Below, piece after piece: positions 47,637-55,732 of a DNA stretch of 64,000 nucleotides. The notes below the pieces were generated by a model that had not been told where the DNA came from, searched no databases, and saw only the letters and a program-made list of their open reading frames with translations. Positions within the stretch are counted from its first letter, which is position 1; each line of letters opens with the position of its first letter. A program made the position numbers and the translations under genes. Source of the stretch: Pontibacter sp. E15-1 (lineage in GTDB: Bacteria > Bacteroidota > Bacteroidia > Cytophagales > Hymenobacteraceae); assembly GCF_022601975.1 (NCBI RefSeq), contig NZ_JAKVIR010000017.1, positions 54,504 through 118,503 on the forward strand, in the 5' to 3' direction.

Positions 47637-48419
47637 ATGTTCAATATCACCCCCATGGTCCGGAATCTCCTGATCATCAACGTGGTTATCTTTTTATTGC
47701 AAAATAGTGGCATCGTCAGCATGGAGGACTTTGCGCTGCATTACTTCGGCTCAGATTATTTCAAGCCGGTGCAGCTGTTCTCGCACATGTTCATGCACGG
47801 CAGCTGGGGGCACTTGTTCAGCAACATGTTCAGCTTGTTCATCTTCGGGCCGATGCTGGAGCGCTTCTGGGGGCCGCAGCGCCTGCTGGCGTTTTACCTC
47901 ATCACGGGACTTGGGGCGAGTTTGCTCTACTCGGGTGTGCGGGCCTATGAGCTGAATGGCCTGGAGGAGGAAACGGCGACCTATATAGAAAACCCCAGCC
48001 CGGTTGCCTTTAACAACTATATGGATGAGCACTACGGGCCAGGCGCCGGCCGGGAGCTTGCCGTGGCCTACCTGCGCAACCCCGAAAACCCGGATTACAT
48101 AGAGGCCAGCCGCGAGATGGTGACCAAGGTATACCGTGCCGTGTACAACAGTCCGTTAGTGGGTGCCTCCGGGGCAATTTTTGCGATACTTATGGCATTT
48201 GGCATGCTCTTTCCTAACTTAGAGCTAATGCTGCTTTTCCTGCCTGTGCCCATCAAGGCCAAGTACTTCGTGCTGTTTTACGGCGCGTATGAATTATACT
48301 CGGGCTTCAACCGGACACCCGGCGATAACGTAGCACACTTTGCGCACCTTGGAGGCATGCTGTTCGCGTATATACTGGTAAAAATGTGGCAGCGGAAAGA
48401 CTATCAGGATAACTTTTAG
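47637..48419 (+). CDS. Rhomboid-family intramembrane serine protease (first of two)
   Basis: A 260-aa membrane protein with six predicted segments. The active-site Ser178 sits in VGASGAIFA, and the partner His (about 236) in NVAHFAHLGGML. The HGSWGHLFSNMFSLFIFG stretch is the conserved HxxxxHxxxN block. A roughly 60-residue soluble insert (about 105-165, ending REMVTKVYRAVY) separates the early segments from the active-site helix and is unusual for small rhomboids. Six bp separates it from a second rhomboid gene. Substrates unknown. Confidence 0.9.
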   Translation: MFNITPMVRNLLIINVVIFLLQNSGIVSMEDFALHYFGSDYFKPVQLFSHMFMHGSWGHLFSNMFSLFIFGPMLERFWGPQRLLAFYLITGLGASLLYSGVRAYELNGLEEETATYIENPSPVAFNNYMDEHYGPGAGRELAVAYLRNPENPDYIEASREMVTKVYRAVYNSPLVGASGAIFAILMAFGMLFPNLELMLLFLPVPIKAKYFVLFYGAYELYSGFNRTPGDNVAHFAHLGGMLFAYILVKMWQRKDYQDNF

Positions 48420-48425
48420 AGCATA

Positions 48426-49337
48426 ATGAGCATCATCGAAGACATAAAGTACGCCTTCCGGCAGCCCAACAACACGTTGAAACAGCTTATCCTGATCAAC
48501 ATCATTGTGTTTGTGGCGCTGATCTTAACGCGCACCATCTTGTACTTAACAGGCGCCTCGGGTATATATGCCCTCATCATGCAGTACATGGCGCTCAACT
48601 CATACCCTACTACCTTTATCACCCGGCCCTGGACGCTGATCACGTATTTCTTCACCCACGAGGGCTTTCTGCACATCATCTTTAACATGCTGAACCTTTA
48701 CTGGTTCGGGCAGCTAGTGCGCGAGTACCTGGGCGAGAAAAAGCTGCTGAGCTTATACATACTGGGCGGTATCACGGGTGGGGTGCTCTACCTGCTGAGC
48801 TATAACTTTATACCCTATTTTGCGGATCGCGCCGCCTTCTCGATGATGATCGGCGCTTCAGCCAGTGTGCTGGCCATTGTGGTGGGGGCCGCCACGCTGC
48901 TGCCCAACTTCGCCTTCAACCTCATCCTGATCGGGCCGATCCGAATCAAGTACATCGCCGCGTTTCTGGTACTGCTCTCTATCTCGGGGGCCGTGGGCGA
49001 CAATGCGGGCGGCAACATCGCGCACATCGGCGGCGCGGTTCTGGGTTGGGTCTACATCAAGCAGTTGCAGCGCGGCACCGACCTGGGGCGCCCCATACAT
49101 GCCATCCTCGACTTCTTCACAAACCTGTTCAAGCGCAGGCCCCATCTGAAAGTGACACACCGCCGCCCGGGGGGCGCTCCGTCTATGCCAAGAGCAAACG
49201 GGGCATCCAATGGTGCAAGCGGCAAGCCCGACCAAAGCGAGATCGACCGCATTCTGGACAAGATTTCCAGCTCCGGGTATGAGAGCCTCTCAAAAGAGGA
49301 GAAACAAAAGCTATTTCAGGCGAGTCAGAAAGACTAA
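48426..49337 (+). CDS. Rhomboid-family intramembrane serine protease with C-terminal cytoplasmic domain
   Basis: A 303-aa protein with six membrane segments. Ser145 is in IGASASVLA and His200 in NIAHIGGAVLGW, so the catalytic dyad is complete; THEGFLHIIFNMLNLYWFG is the conserved loop block. After the membrane part, a basic linker (FKRRPHLKVTHRRPG) and a Ser/Gly/Ala-rich stretch lead to a small helical end domain (IDRILDKISSSGYESLSKEE), which is common in Bacteroidota rhomboids. Co-transcribed with the rhomboid upstream and probably the barstar-like gene downstream (12-bp gap). Confidence 0.9.
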   Translation: MSIIEDIKYAFRQPNNTLKQLILINIIVFVALILTRTILYLTGASGIYALIMQYMALNSYPTTFITRPWTLITYFFTHEGFLHIIFNMLNLYWFGQLVREYLGEKKLLSLYILGGITGGVLYLLSYNFIPYFADRAAFSMMIGASASVLAIVVGAATLLPNFAFNLILIGPIRIKYIAAFLVLLSISGAVGDNAGGNIAHIGGAVLGWVYIKQLQRGTDLGRPIHAILDFFTNLFKRRPHLKVTHRRPGGAPSMPRANGASNGASGKPDQSEIDRILDKISSSGYESLSKEEKQKLFQASQKD

Positions 49338-49348
49338 ACACACACAAG

Positions 49349-49840
49349 ATGGTTGTTTTCCGGAACACACCCGAGGAGTGGCAACGACTGGATTGGATGA
49401 TTCTGCAGAACGGGTATGCCTGCCTGTACCTGCGCAAAGAGTTTCTGCTGCTCGACATTGCCTGGTTTCGGGGAGAGCGCTACCGAGTGATTGAGTTTGA
49501 CTGCACTGCCTGGGCAGGTGAGCAAGCGTTGCGCACAGACGTGGCGCAGAGGCTGCGGTTACAGGAAAGCGGCAGTTTTAAGGAACTGGGCGACAGGCTG
49601 AAAGAAGCGGATATCACCGGAAAGGGCCTGGTGCTGGTGCTGCACCACCTCGACGCAGTGGAGAAAGAGCTCGGGCAGGAACTGCTCGATGTACTGGCCA
49701 GGGCCGCGCAATGGCACCTGCTGCTGGGCGAGCGCCTCCTGACCCTGGCCCAAGTGGATGACCTCAAGATGGTCTACAAACCCGTGGGCGCAAGGCCCGT
49801 CCTCTGGAACCCCCATGAGTGGCTGGATGTGCCAGGATAA
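49349..49840 (+). CDS. Barstar-like small protein (163 aa)
   Basis: A cytoplasmic 163-aa protein without signal. The pattern of the middle (YRVIEFDCTAWAGEQALRTD, SGSFKELGDRLKEADI, GLVLVLHHLDAVEKELGQEL) resembles the barstar fold (ribonuclease inhibitors: beta-strand, helix, Asp-rich loop, helix, strand). The match is by eye only. Twelve bp separates it from the second rhomboid, so it is probably in the same operon. No barnase-like toxin is next to it, so an inhibitor role is uncertain. It could also be an unrelated alpha/beta protein. Confidence 0.6.
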   Translation: MVVFRNTPEEWQRLDWMILQNGYACLYLRKEFLLLDIAWFRGERYRVIEFDCTAWAGEQALRTDVAQRLRLQESGSFKELGDRLKEADITGKGLVLVLHHLDAVEKELGQELLDVLARAAQWHLLLGERLLTLAQVDDLKMVYKPVGARPVLWNPHEWLDVPG

Positions 49841-49842
49841 AC

Positions 49843-49901
49843 TAAAAGGACACAAGTATCTCAGTAAAAGGACACAAGTATCAAGACATAAGACACAAGA
49901 C
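49843..49901. repeat. Intergenic repeat of the GTCTTGTGTCTTATGTCTT family, copy A
   Basis: GGACACAAGTATC occurs twice in this stretch, and the second copy runs on into AAGACATAAGACACAAGAC. The same family recurs near 52.6 kb (two inverted copies) and 58.3 kb. No ORF. Confidence 0.75.
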
Positions 49902-49996
49902 TTTACCGGTTTAAGCACATAATTTAGAAAAATTAGGTGCTACTTTAAATGTGTGGATATAGTCAACTGATGCTGTCATTATACTTAGGCTCAGGA

Positions 49997-50054
49997 ATAT
50001 ATAAAAGCAGAAGCGGCGCTCCCGAAAGAGAGCGCCGCTTCTGCTTTTATATAT
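49997..50054. terminator. Bidirectional terminator between the barstar-like gene and mdh
   Basis: A 25-bp perfect stem (core GCAGAAGCGGCGCTC) with an 8-nt loop and AT-rich ends lies between convergent genes, 13 bp from the mdh stop. Confidence 0.92.
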
Positions 50055-50067
50055 GGAATCCGGGGAT

Positions 50068-51006
50068 TTAGGCTTTGGCAGACATGTTGTCCAGCGCGTC
50101 CATCACTTCTTTCACGTGGCCGCGGGATGTCTCCAGCAGTTGCTTCTCCTCGTCGTTGAGTTGCAGCTCGATCACTTTCTCGATACCGTTCTTGCCCAGG
50201 ATTACCGGCACGCCCAGGTATACCCCGTCAATGCCGTACTCGCCTTCCAGCTTCACGCAAACCGGGAACACACGGCGCTGGTCGCGCACGATGGCCTCCA
50301 CCATTTGTGCCGCTGCAGCACCCGGTGCATACCAGGCAGAAGTGCCCATCAGTTTCACCAGCTCGCCGCCGCCAGACTTGGTGCGCTCGATAATGGCGTT
50401 CAGTTTGTCTTCAGCAATCAGCTCAGTTACAGGTATACCGCCCACCGTGGTGTAACGCGGAAGTGGCACCATGGTATCGCCGTGGCCGCCCATCAGCACC
50501 GCCTGGATGTCTTTCGGAGACACGTTCAGCTCCTCTGCCAGGAATGCGCGGTAGCGCCCCGTGTCCAGGATGCCAGCCATACCCATCACGCGGTTGCGTG
50601 GGAACTTGGAGGTCATATGCGCGGCGTAGGTCATCACATCCAGCGGGTTAGAAACCACGATGATGATCGTGTTCGGTGAATATTTTACGATGTTCTCGGT
50701 TACAGACTTCACGATGCCCGCATTGGTAGAGATCAGGTCGTCGCGGGTCATGCCGGGCTTGCGCGGCAAGCCGGAAGTAATCACCACCACGTCAGAGTCG
50801 GCGGTGCGGGAATAGTCGTTGGTGACACCCACCGTGCGGGTATCATATAAGTTGATCGGTGCTTTCTGCCAGATATCAAGCGCCTTGCCCTCAGCAAAAC
50901 CTTCTTTAATATCCACTAAAACTACTTCGTTCGCGATTTCGCGGTAAGCCAGCACATCGGCGCATGTTGCGCCCACGTTGCCTGCTCCAACTACAGTTAC
51001 TTTCAT
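50068..51006 (-). CDS. mdh: Malate dehydrogenase (LDH-like type)
   Basis: A 312-aa NAD-dependent enzyme of the TCA cycle. The Rossmann motif is VVGAGNVGATCA, Asp33 (LVDIKEG) favours NAD, and the substrate loop LPRKPGMTRDDL has the Arg that binds oxaloacetate rather than pyruvate. The catalytic His is in MGGHGDTMVPLP. Full length. Transcribed the same way as tilS, with a structured spacer between them. Confidence 0.95.
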   Translation of the reverse strand: MKVTVVGAGNVGATCADVLAYREIANEVVLVDIKEGFAEGKALDIWQKAPINLYDTRTVGVTNDYSRTADSDVVVITSGLPRKPGMTRDDLISTNAGIVKSVTENIVKYSPNTIIIVVSNPLDVMTYAAHMTSKFPRNRVMGMAGILDTGRYRAFLAEELNVSPKDIQAVLMGGHGDTMVPLPRYTTVGGIPVTELIAEDKLNAIIERTKSGGGELVKLMGTSAWYAPGAAAAQMVEAIVRDQRRVFPVCVKLEGEYGIDGVYLGVPVILGKNGIEKVIELQLNDEEKQLLETSRGHVKEVMDALDNMSAKA

Positions 51007-51100
51007 TTCGGATATGCTTTAATTTGGTTTGAGATTCTGTTACTTGCAGTAAATTTATAAAGTTATTCCATTAATTGCGCTTTTCGCCCGAAGTATCGGT

Positions 51101-51195
51101 TTCGTAGCACGACTTTCGAGAAACACGACACACGACACACGTATCACGACTATTATCGTGTGTCGTGTGTCGAGATACGTGTGTCGTGCTACGAA
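51101..51195. repeat. Large inverted repeat abutting the tilS stop codon
   Basis: Outer arms of 13 bp (TTCGTAGCACGAC at 51101-51113 and its complement at 51183-51195) pair perfectly. Inside are CGACACACGACACACG and its own complement CGTGTGTCGTGTGTCG, plus CACACGTAT/ATACGTGTG, so more than one mutually exclusive fold is possible. It ends one base before the tilS stop. No T-run, so it is not a standard terminator. Confidence 0.8.
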
Positions 51196-52527
51196 TTAAG
51201 CATTCCGCTGCATCGTAATTTCCATCACCCGCTCGGTCTTGTCGGTTACTTTAAAGCGGTTGTCGGGGCGGTGGCCCACCACCCAGGCGATAGACTGCTC
51301 CGACACGAGCACCAGTACTTGGGGCTTCAGGTTGGCTGGCACTTTCTTGTCGATAAGTAAATCGCTGATTTTTTTCTTGCCGTTCATACCCAATGGCACA
51401 AACCAGTCGCCTTCCTGCCAGGTGCGCAGCTTCAGCGGGAACTTCAGCTGGTCTGCGTCGAGGGCTGCCACGTGCGGTTTGGTGTTCAGTTCATAGCTGG
51501 CCGCATCCACGTACCGGATCACGAAGGAGGCGTTGCCCGCTTTGGCACTGGTGTCGCCGTCGTGTATGCTGACGCTGCCGAAACTGCTCATGTTTCGGGG
51601 CGTGATAACGAGTTGCTCGCGGTCCTTCACCAGGGTATGGGTAGGGGAGTCGAACTGCTTGCCCGAGATACCGTCCAGCGCCTCTGCCAGTTCCAGCACC
51701 ACGGTATAGCTGAAGTTGTAGGGCCGCAGCAGCTCGTGCAGCACCACAGGCAGGCCGATGGCATTTTGCAGGGGCACCAGCGAGATGTACACGGCGTCCT
51801 CGGCCTCCTTTATGCTTTGCGCCCGCAGGTTATCTATATAACTCGCCACAATGGCCTCGGCATGGCTCACGCGTTCTGCCGTGTGCTGCATGGTCTCCTC
51901 CAGGCTCGGGTTGATCTCTTTCAGGACGGGTATAACCTCGTGCCGGATCTTGTTGCGCTGGTACTTGGTGGTTTCGTTCGAGCTGTCCTCGCGCCAGACG
52001 ATCTTCTCCGACGTCACGAAATCATAGATATCGTCTTTAGTGATGGAGAGCAGCGGGCGGATGATGTGGCCGTTCTTCGGCGGGATGCCGTGTAGCCCCG
52101 CAATGCCGGTGCCCTTGGTCAGGTGCAGCAATATGGTCTCGGTTGTGTCGTTGCTATGGTGGGCCGTGGCGATATAGTCATACCCTTCCTGCTGGCGCAC
52201 GGCCTCGAACCACTGGTAGCGCAGGGTGCGGGCAGCCATCTGCGTCGAGAGTTTCTCCTGCCCGGCAAAGGCGCGCGTGTTAAAGTTCTCGGTATAAAAC
52301 GGCACGTTATACTTCTTGGCCAGCTTTTTGACGAACAGTTGGTCGGCCTCGGCCTCCTCGGCGCGCAACCCGAAATTGCAGTGGGCCACCGCGAAATCGT
52401 ATTTAAGCTGGTGCAGCACCTCGCAGAGCACGGTAGAGTCGATGCCGCCGCTCACGGCAGCCAGTATTCTGCTCTCCGGCTGGCAGAGGCTGTGGGAGTG
52501 TATATAAGCTGAAACTTTCTGTAGCAT
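51196..52527 (-). CDS. tilS: tRNA(Ile)-lysidine synthetase
   Basis: A 443-aa enzyme that converts C34 of the CAU isoleucine tRNA to lysidine so that it reads AUA. The PP-loop SGGIDSTVL is near residue 26; HCNFGLRAEEAEADQ, ATAHHSNDTTET and REDSSNETTKYQRNKIRHEV are typical. The C-terminal tRNA-binding domain (LRTWQEGDWFVPLGMNGKKK) is complete. It is essential in nearly all bacteria. Confidence 0.94.
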   Translation of the reverse strand: MLQKVSAYIHSHSLCQPESRILAAVSGGIDSTVLCEVLHQLKYDFAVAHCNFGLRAEEAEADQLFVKKLAKKYNVPFYTENFNTRAFAGQEKLSTQMAARTLRYQWFEAVRQQEGYDYIATAHHSNDTTETILLHLTKGTGIAGLHGIPPKNGHIIRPLLSITKDDIYDFVTSEKIVWREDSSNETTKYQRNKIRHEVIPVLKEINPSLEETMQHTAERVSHAEAIVASYIDNLRAQSIKEAEDAVYISLVPLQNAIGLPVVLHELLRPYNFSYTVVLELAEALDGISGKQFDSPTHTLVKDREQLVITPRNMSSFGSVSIHDGDTSAKAGNASFVIRYVDAASYELNTKPHVAALDADQLKFPLKLRTWQEGDWFVPLGMNGKKKISDLLIDKKVPANLKPQVLVLVSEQSIAWVVGHRPDNRFKVTDKTERVMEITMQRNA

Positions 52528-52571
52528 AAGGCAGCGGCTGGTAATTTTTTTCTAATTTTGACAGTTACAAT

Positions 52572-52604
52572 CAGACACAAGATATTAGACACAAGACACA
52601 AGAC
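52572..52604. repeat. Intergenic repeat family, copy B
   Basis: CAGACACAAGATATTAGACA and following ACAAGAC units, in the forward (ACACAAGAC) orientation. Copy C lies 75 bp away in the opposite orientation. Confidence 0.75.
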
Positions 52605-52677
52605 AAGTGGTAAAACCTGAGTGTGCGAGTATTTCCGCAGGTTTTAAAAAGGGCAGGCAATGTGCTCTTTCTTTACA

Positions 52678-52712
52678 AAATCTTATGTCTTGCGTCCTGT
52701 GTCTTGAATCCA
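52678..52712. repeat. Intergenic repeat family, copy C (inverted relative to B)
   Basis: Contains CTTATGTCTTGCGTCCTGTG then TCTTG. Over 20 bases it differs from the complement of copy B at two positions, so B and C can form a long stem ahead of the OstA-like gene (start 52721). Confidence 0.75.
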
Positions 52713-52720
52713 TATACTAA

Positions 52721-54481
52721 ATGAAGCTCACAAAACTACTGTTTTCTATTGTCTTTACCCTGCTTGGGTTTGCGGTTTTCGCGCAGGAGCGGCCAGCGCA
52801 GCCGCCCAAGCCAAAACTGCAGCAAGCGCCCCAGCCGCCCAAGCCAAAGGTGGAGCAACGGCAGCAGCCTACATTGCCGCAAGGGCAGTCAGACAAGGTG
52901 CAGCTCCTGCCGGGCACCGACTCGCTGGTGGGCGGTGTCTTTAACGGGCAGCGGATCGACAAGCTATACGGCAAGGTGCAGTTCAAGCAGAAAGATACTA
53001 CGCTCTCTGCCGACTCGGTATACCGCTACAAGGAAACTGATTTGCTGGAGGCCTTCGGCAATGTGCGCATCAACCAGGCCGACACCGTGACCATTACAGG
53101 CAACCACGCCATATACGACGGCAACAAGCGAACCTCTAAAATAACCGGCAACGTGGTGATGCGGGACCCGCGCATGACCCTGACCACGCCCAGCCTGGAC
53201 TATGACCTGAATGCAAAAACGGCGGTATACACCGAGGGCGGCGTGATCGTGGACCCGGAGAACCGCCTGCAAAGCCGCATCGGCTCCTACGACGTGACCT
53301 CCAAGATGTATACCTTCCAGCAGAATGTGCGCGTCACCACCAAAGACTACAACATCACCTCCGAAAACATGCGGTACAACACCCTGAGCAAGGTGGTATA
53401 CTTCCAGGGCCCCACCATCATTAAAGGGCAGCAGGGCGATCTGTACGCGGAGGAGGGCATCTACAACACGCTCACCAAAATCTCCAACTTTGGCCGCAAC
53501 GCCTACATCCTGACCAAAGAATACCGGCTGGGCGGCGACAAGCTATTCTATGACCAGAACAAAGGGTATGGCTACGCCGAGAAGAACGTAACGCTGCGCT
53601 CGCTGAAGGACGACGTGACCATACGTGGCCAGGTGGGCCGCTACTGGCGCGACAGGGGCGAAGCGAAGGTGTATGGCGGCCGCGCCCTGATGGAAACCAA
53701 GCTGGACAAAGACACCCTGTTTATGGCGGCAGACACGCTGTACTCCCGCGAGGCCAAGGCACCCGGTTCCGCCAGCATGGTGTTTGCCTACCCCAACGTC
53801 CGGATTTACAAGTCGGATTTGCAGGGGAAGGCCGACTCGCTGAGCTATAACCGCACCGACTCGGTGATGCACCTGAATGTGCAGCCGGTGCTGTGGAGCG
53901 ACAACAGCCAGATGGAGTCCGACACGATCCACATCGAGTTGCGCAACAAGACCATCGACAAGATGTACCTCTACAGCAATGCCTTCATCGCGACGCAAGA
54001 CACGCTGAAGAACCACAATCAGGTGAAGGGCCGCGACATGACCGCCTTTTTCCAGAGCGGCGACCTGCGGCGCGTGGATGTGAATGGCAACAGCGAAAGC
54101 CTGTACTATGCCTTGCAGGGCGATACGATCCTGACTGGTATGAACAAGGCCATTTGCAGCGACATGGTGCTGAAGTTCGCGGAAAATAAATTGAAGACGA
54201 TTGCGTTTCTGATGCAGCCCGATGCCAGTTTTATACCCCCCCACGAGCTGAAGGAGGAGGAGAAGCAGTTGGAGGGGTTTGCCTGGATGGAAGAGCTGCG
54301 GCCCACGCGGGAGCAGGTGCTGAGCCAAAAGCCCTTGCCCGCCGCCACGCCGCCGGCACCGAAGGTGAAGGCCGCCCCGGCCACAACCGCCGAGGTCCGG
54401 AAAAAGCCAGCCCCAGCGAAAGAGGAGGCTGCCCCAAGCCCCAAAAAGCCCAAAAGGGGCTTCCTGAAAAATAAAAATTAA
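52721..54481 (+). CDS. OstA/LptA-like protein
   Basis: A 586-aa exported protein with a signal peptide (MKLTKLLFSIVFTLLGFAVFAQ). A Pro/Gln/Lys-rich stretch (about 25-55) is followed by a repeated beta-jellyroll of the OstA/LptA type (LYGKVQFKQKDTTLSADSVY, AFGNVRINQADTVTITG, KITGNVVMRDPRMTL). Such proteins form the periplasmic bridge that moves LPS or lipooligosaccharide to the outer membrane. The C-terminus ends in a low-complexity Ala/Pro/Lys tail. At about 590 aa it is longer than LptA of proteobacteria and corresponds to the Bacteroidota OstA-like form. bamD follows 76 bp downstream with its own promoter. Confidence 0.9.
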   Translation: MKLTKLLFSIVFTLLGFAVFAQERPAQPPKPKLQQAPQPPKPKVEQRQQPTLPQGQSDKVQLLPGTDSLVGGVFNGQRIDKLYGKVQFKQKDTTLSADSVYRYKETDLLEAFGNVRINQADTVTITGNHAIYDGNKRTSKITGNVVMRDPRMTLTTPSLDYDLNAKTAVYTEGGVIVDPENRLQSRIGSYDVTSKMYTFQQNVRVTTKDYNITSENMRYNTLSKVVYFQGPTIIKGQQGDLYAEEGIYNTLTKISNFGRNAYILTKEYRLGGDKLFYDQNKGYGYAEKNVTLRSLKDDVTIRGQVGRYWRDRGEAKVYGGRALMETKLDKDTLFMAADTLYSREAKAPGSASMVFAYPNVRIYKSDLQGKADSLSYNRTDSVMHLNVQPVLWSDNSQMESDTIHIELRNKTIDKMYLYSNAFIATQDTLKNHNQVKGRDMTAFFQSGDLRRVDVNGNSESLYYALQGDTILTGMNKAICSDMVLKFAENKLKTIAFLMQPDASFIPPHELKEEEKQLEGFAWMEELRPTREQVLSQKPLPAATPPAPKVKAAPATTAEVRKKPAPAKEEAAPSPKKPKRGFLKNKN

Positions 54482-54519
54482 GCTATGCGGCGGATAAAGC
54501 CGTGTTTGCCATTTCATTT

Positions 54520-54550
54520 TTGTAAATCATACGGATATTCTATAATTTTG
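54520..54550 (+). promoter_or_regulatory. Predicted promoter of bamD-rpoZ with almost no leader
   Basis: TTG (54520-54522), 20 bases, TAATTTTG (54543-54550): an exact consensus match. The expected transcript start is 5-7 bases past the box, at about 54555-54557, while the bamD ATG is at 54558. Confidence 0.6.
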
Positions 54551-54557
54551 CCTGTTC

Positions 54558-55382
54558 ATGAATAAAGGCTTTTTACATACCGCAGTACTCTTCTGCCTGT
54601 TGCTGCTTGCCAGTGGCTGTAGCAACTTCCAGAAGCTTCTGAAGAGCAACGACGTAACCAAGAAATACGAGGCAGCGCTCAAGTATTACGAGAACGAGGA
54701 GTACTACCGTTCCTCGCAGCTCCTGGACCAGATCGCGCCATTGCTGGCAGGTACAGACAAAGCCGAGAACGCCCAGTTTATCCAGGCCCAGGCACATTAC
54801 AAGCAGGGGAACTACATCCTGAGCGATGCGTATTTCCGGACGTTCTTCACCACGTATCCGCGCAGCCCCTTTGCTGAGGAGGCCACCTACATGCAGGCGA
54901 AGTCGCTGTACCAGCAGTCGCCCAGCTACGAGGAAGACCAGACCCCGACCATCACGGCTATTCAGGCCTTTGAGGAGTTTGTGACCCGCTACCCGGCCAG
55001 CGCGTATGTGGAGGAGGCGAACAAAACCATCGAGGAGCTGTATGTAAAGCTGGACAAGAAAGAGTTTAACCAGGCCCGTTTATACTACCAGCTGCGCTAC
55101 TGGCGCTCGGCGGTGGTGGCGTTCAATAATTTCCAGCGCGAGCACGCCTCTTCCCCGTATAGCGAGGAAGCTGCTTTCCTGAAACTGGAGTCGCAGTACC
55201 GGTTTGCGATGGAAAGTGTGCTGAACAAGCAGGAAGAGCGCTTTGACCAGGCCATCGACTATTTCCAGAGCTTCGTGGACCAATACCCGGAAAGTCGGTA
55301 TAAGCGCGATGCAGAGCAGTTTTATGACCAGACACGGAACGAGCTGGCGCGAATCAGAAAAAACAACAAAGAGAATTCATAA
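54558..55382 (+). CDS. bamD: Outer membrane protein assembly factor BamD
   Basis: A 274-aa lipoprotein with signal ending LLLLASGC (Cys21). Tetratricopeptide repeats follow (YENEEYYRSSQLLDQIAPLL, KQGNYILSDAYFRTFFTTYP, AIQAFEEFVTRYPASAYVEE, YFQSFVDQYPESRYKRDAEQ), as in BamD of the beta-barrel assembly machine. It is followed 11 bp later by the omega subunit gene, a common Bacteroidota order. Confidence 0.92.
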   Translation: MNKGFLHTAVLFCLLLLASGCSNFQKLLKSNDVTKKYEAALKYYENEEYYRSSQLLDQIAPLLAGTDKAENAQFIQAQAHYKQGNYILSDAYFRTFFTTYPRSPFAEEATYMQAKSLYQQSPSYEEDQTPTITAIQAFEEFVTRYPASAYVEEANKTIEELYVKLDKKEFNQARLYYQLRYWRSAVVAFNNFQREHASSPYSEEAAFLKLESQYRFAMESVLNKQEERFDQAIDYFQSFVDQYPESRYKRDAEQFYDQTRNELARIRKNNKENS

Positions 55383-55393
55383 AGAATACACAT

Positions 55394-55723
55394 ATGGCAA
55401 TAGTTTCATCATCTATCGTTACCCGCAACATGGCCGACTTTGCAGAGCAAACCGGCAACGTGTATAAGTCTGTGGCAGTAATCTCTAAAAGAGCCAACCA
55501 GATTTCAGTGAAGCTGAAAGAAGAGTTGAACTCCAAACTGGCGGAGTTCGCCACTACCGTCGACAACCTGGAGGAAGTGTTCGAGAACCGCGAGCAGATC
55601 GAGATATCCAAGTACTATGAGCGCCTGCCAAAGCCCACTAACCTGGCCATTGAGGAGTTCCTGGAAGAGAAGGTTTACGTAAGAACGCCGGACGAAGAGA
55701 CGCAGGAGGAGACCTCCCTGTAA
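55394..55723 (+). CDS. rpoZ: DNA-directed RNA polymerase omega subunit (Bacteroidota type)
   Basis: A 109-aa small subunit that helps assemble and stabilise beta'. The core TGNVYKSVAVISKRANQISV corresponds to the omega/RPB6 helix-turn region, then an acidic tail (YVRTPDEETQEETSL). It is longer than proteobacterial omega, as usual in this phylum. Its place between bamD and coaC agrees with the gene order seen in relatives. Confidence 0.85.
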   Translation: MAIVSSSIVTRNMADFAEQTGNVYKSVAVISKRANQISVKLKEELNSKLAEFATTVDNLEEVFENREQIEISKYYERLPKPTNLAIEEFLEEKVYVRTPDEETQEETSL

Positions 55724-55732
55724 GGCAGGCGA

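Noticed and set aside
51101..51195. Standard terminator between tilS and mdh
   Set aside because: The stem is long but there is no T-run on the transcript side, and alternative pairings are equally good. It is reported as a structured repeat instead.
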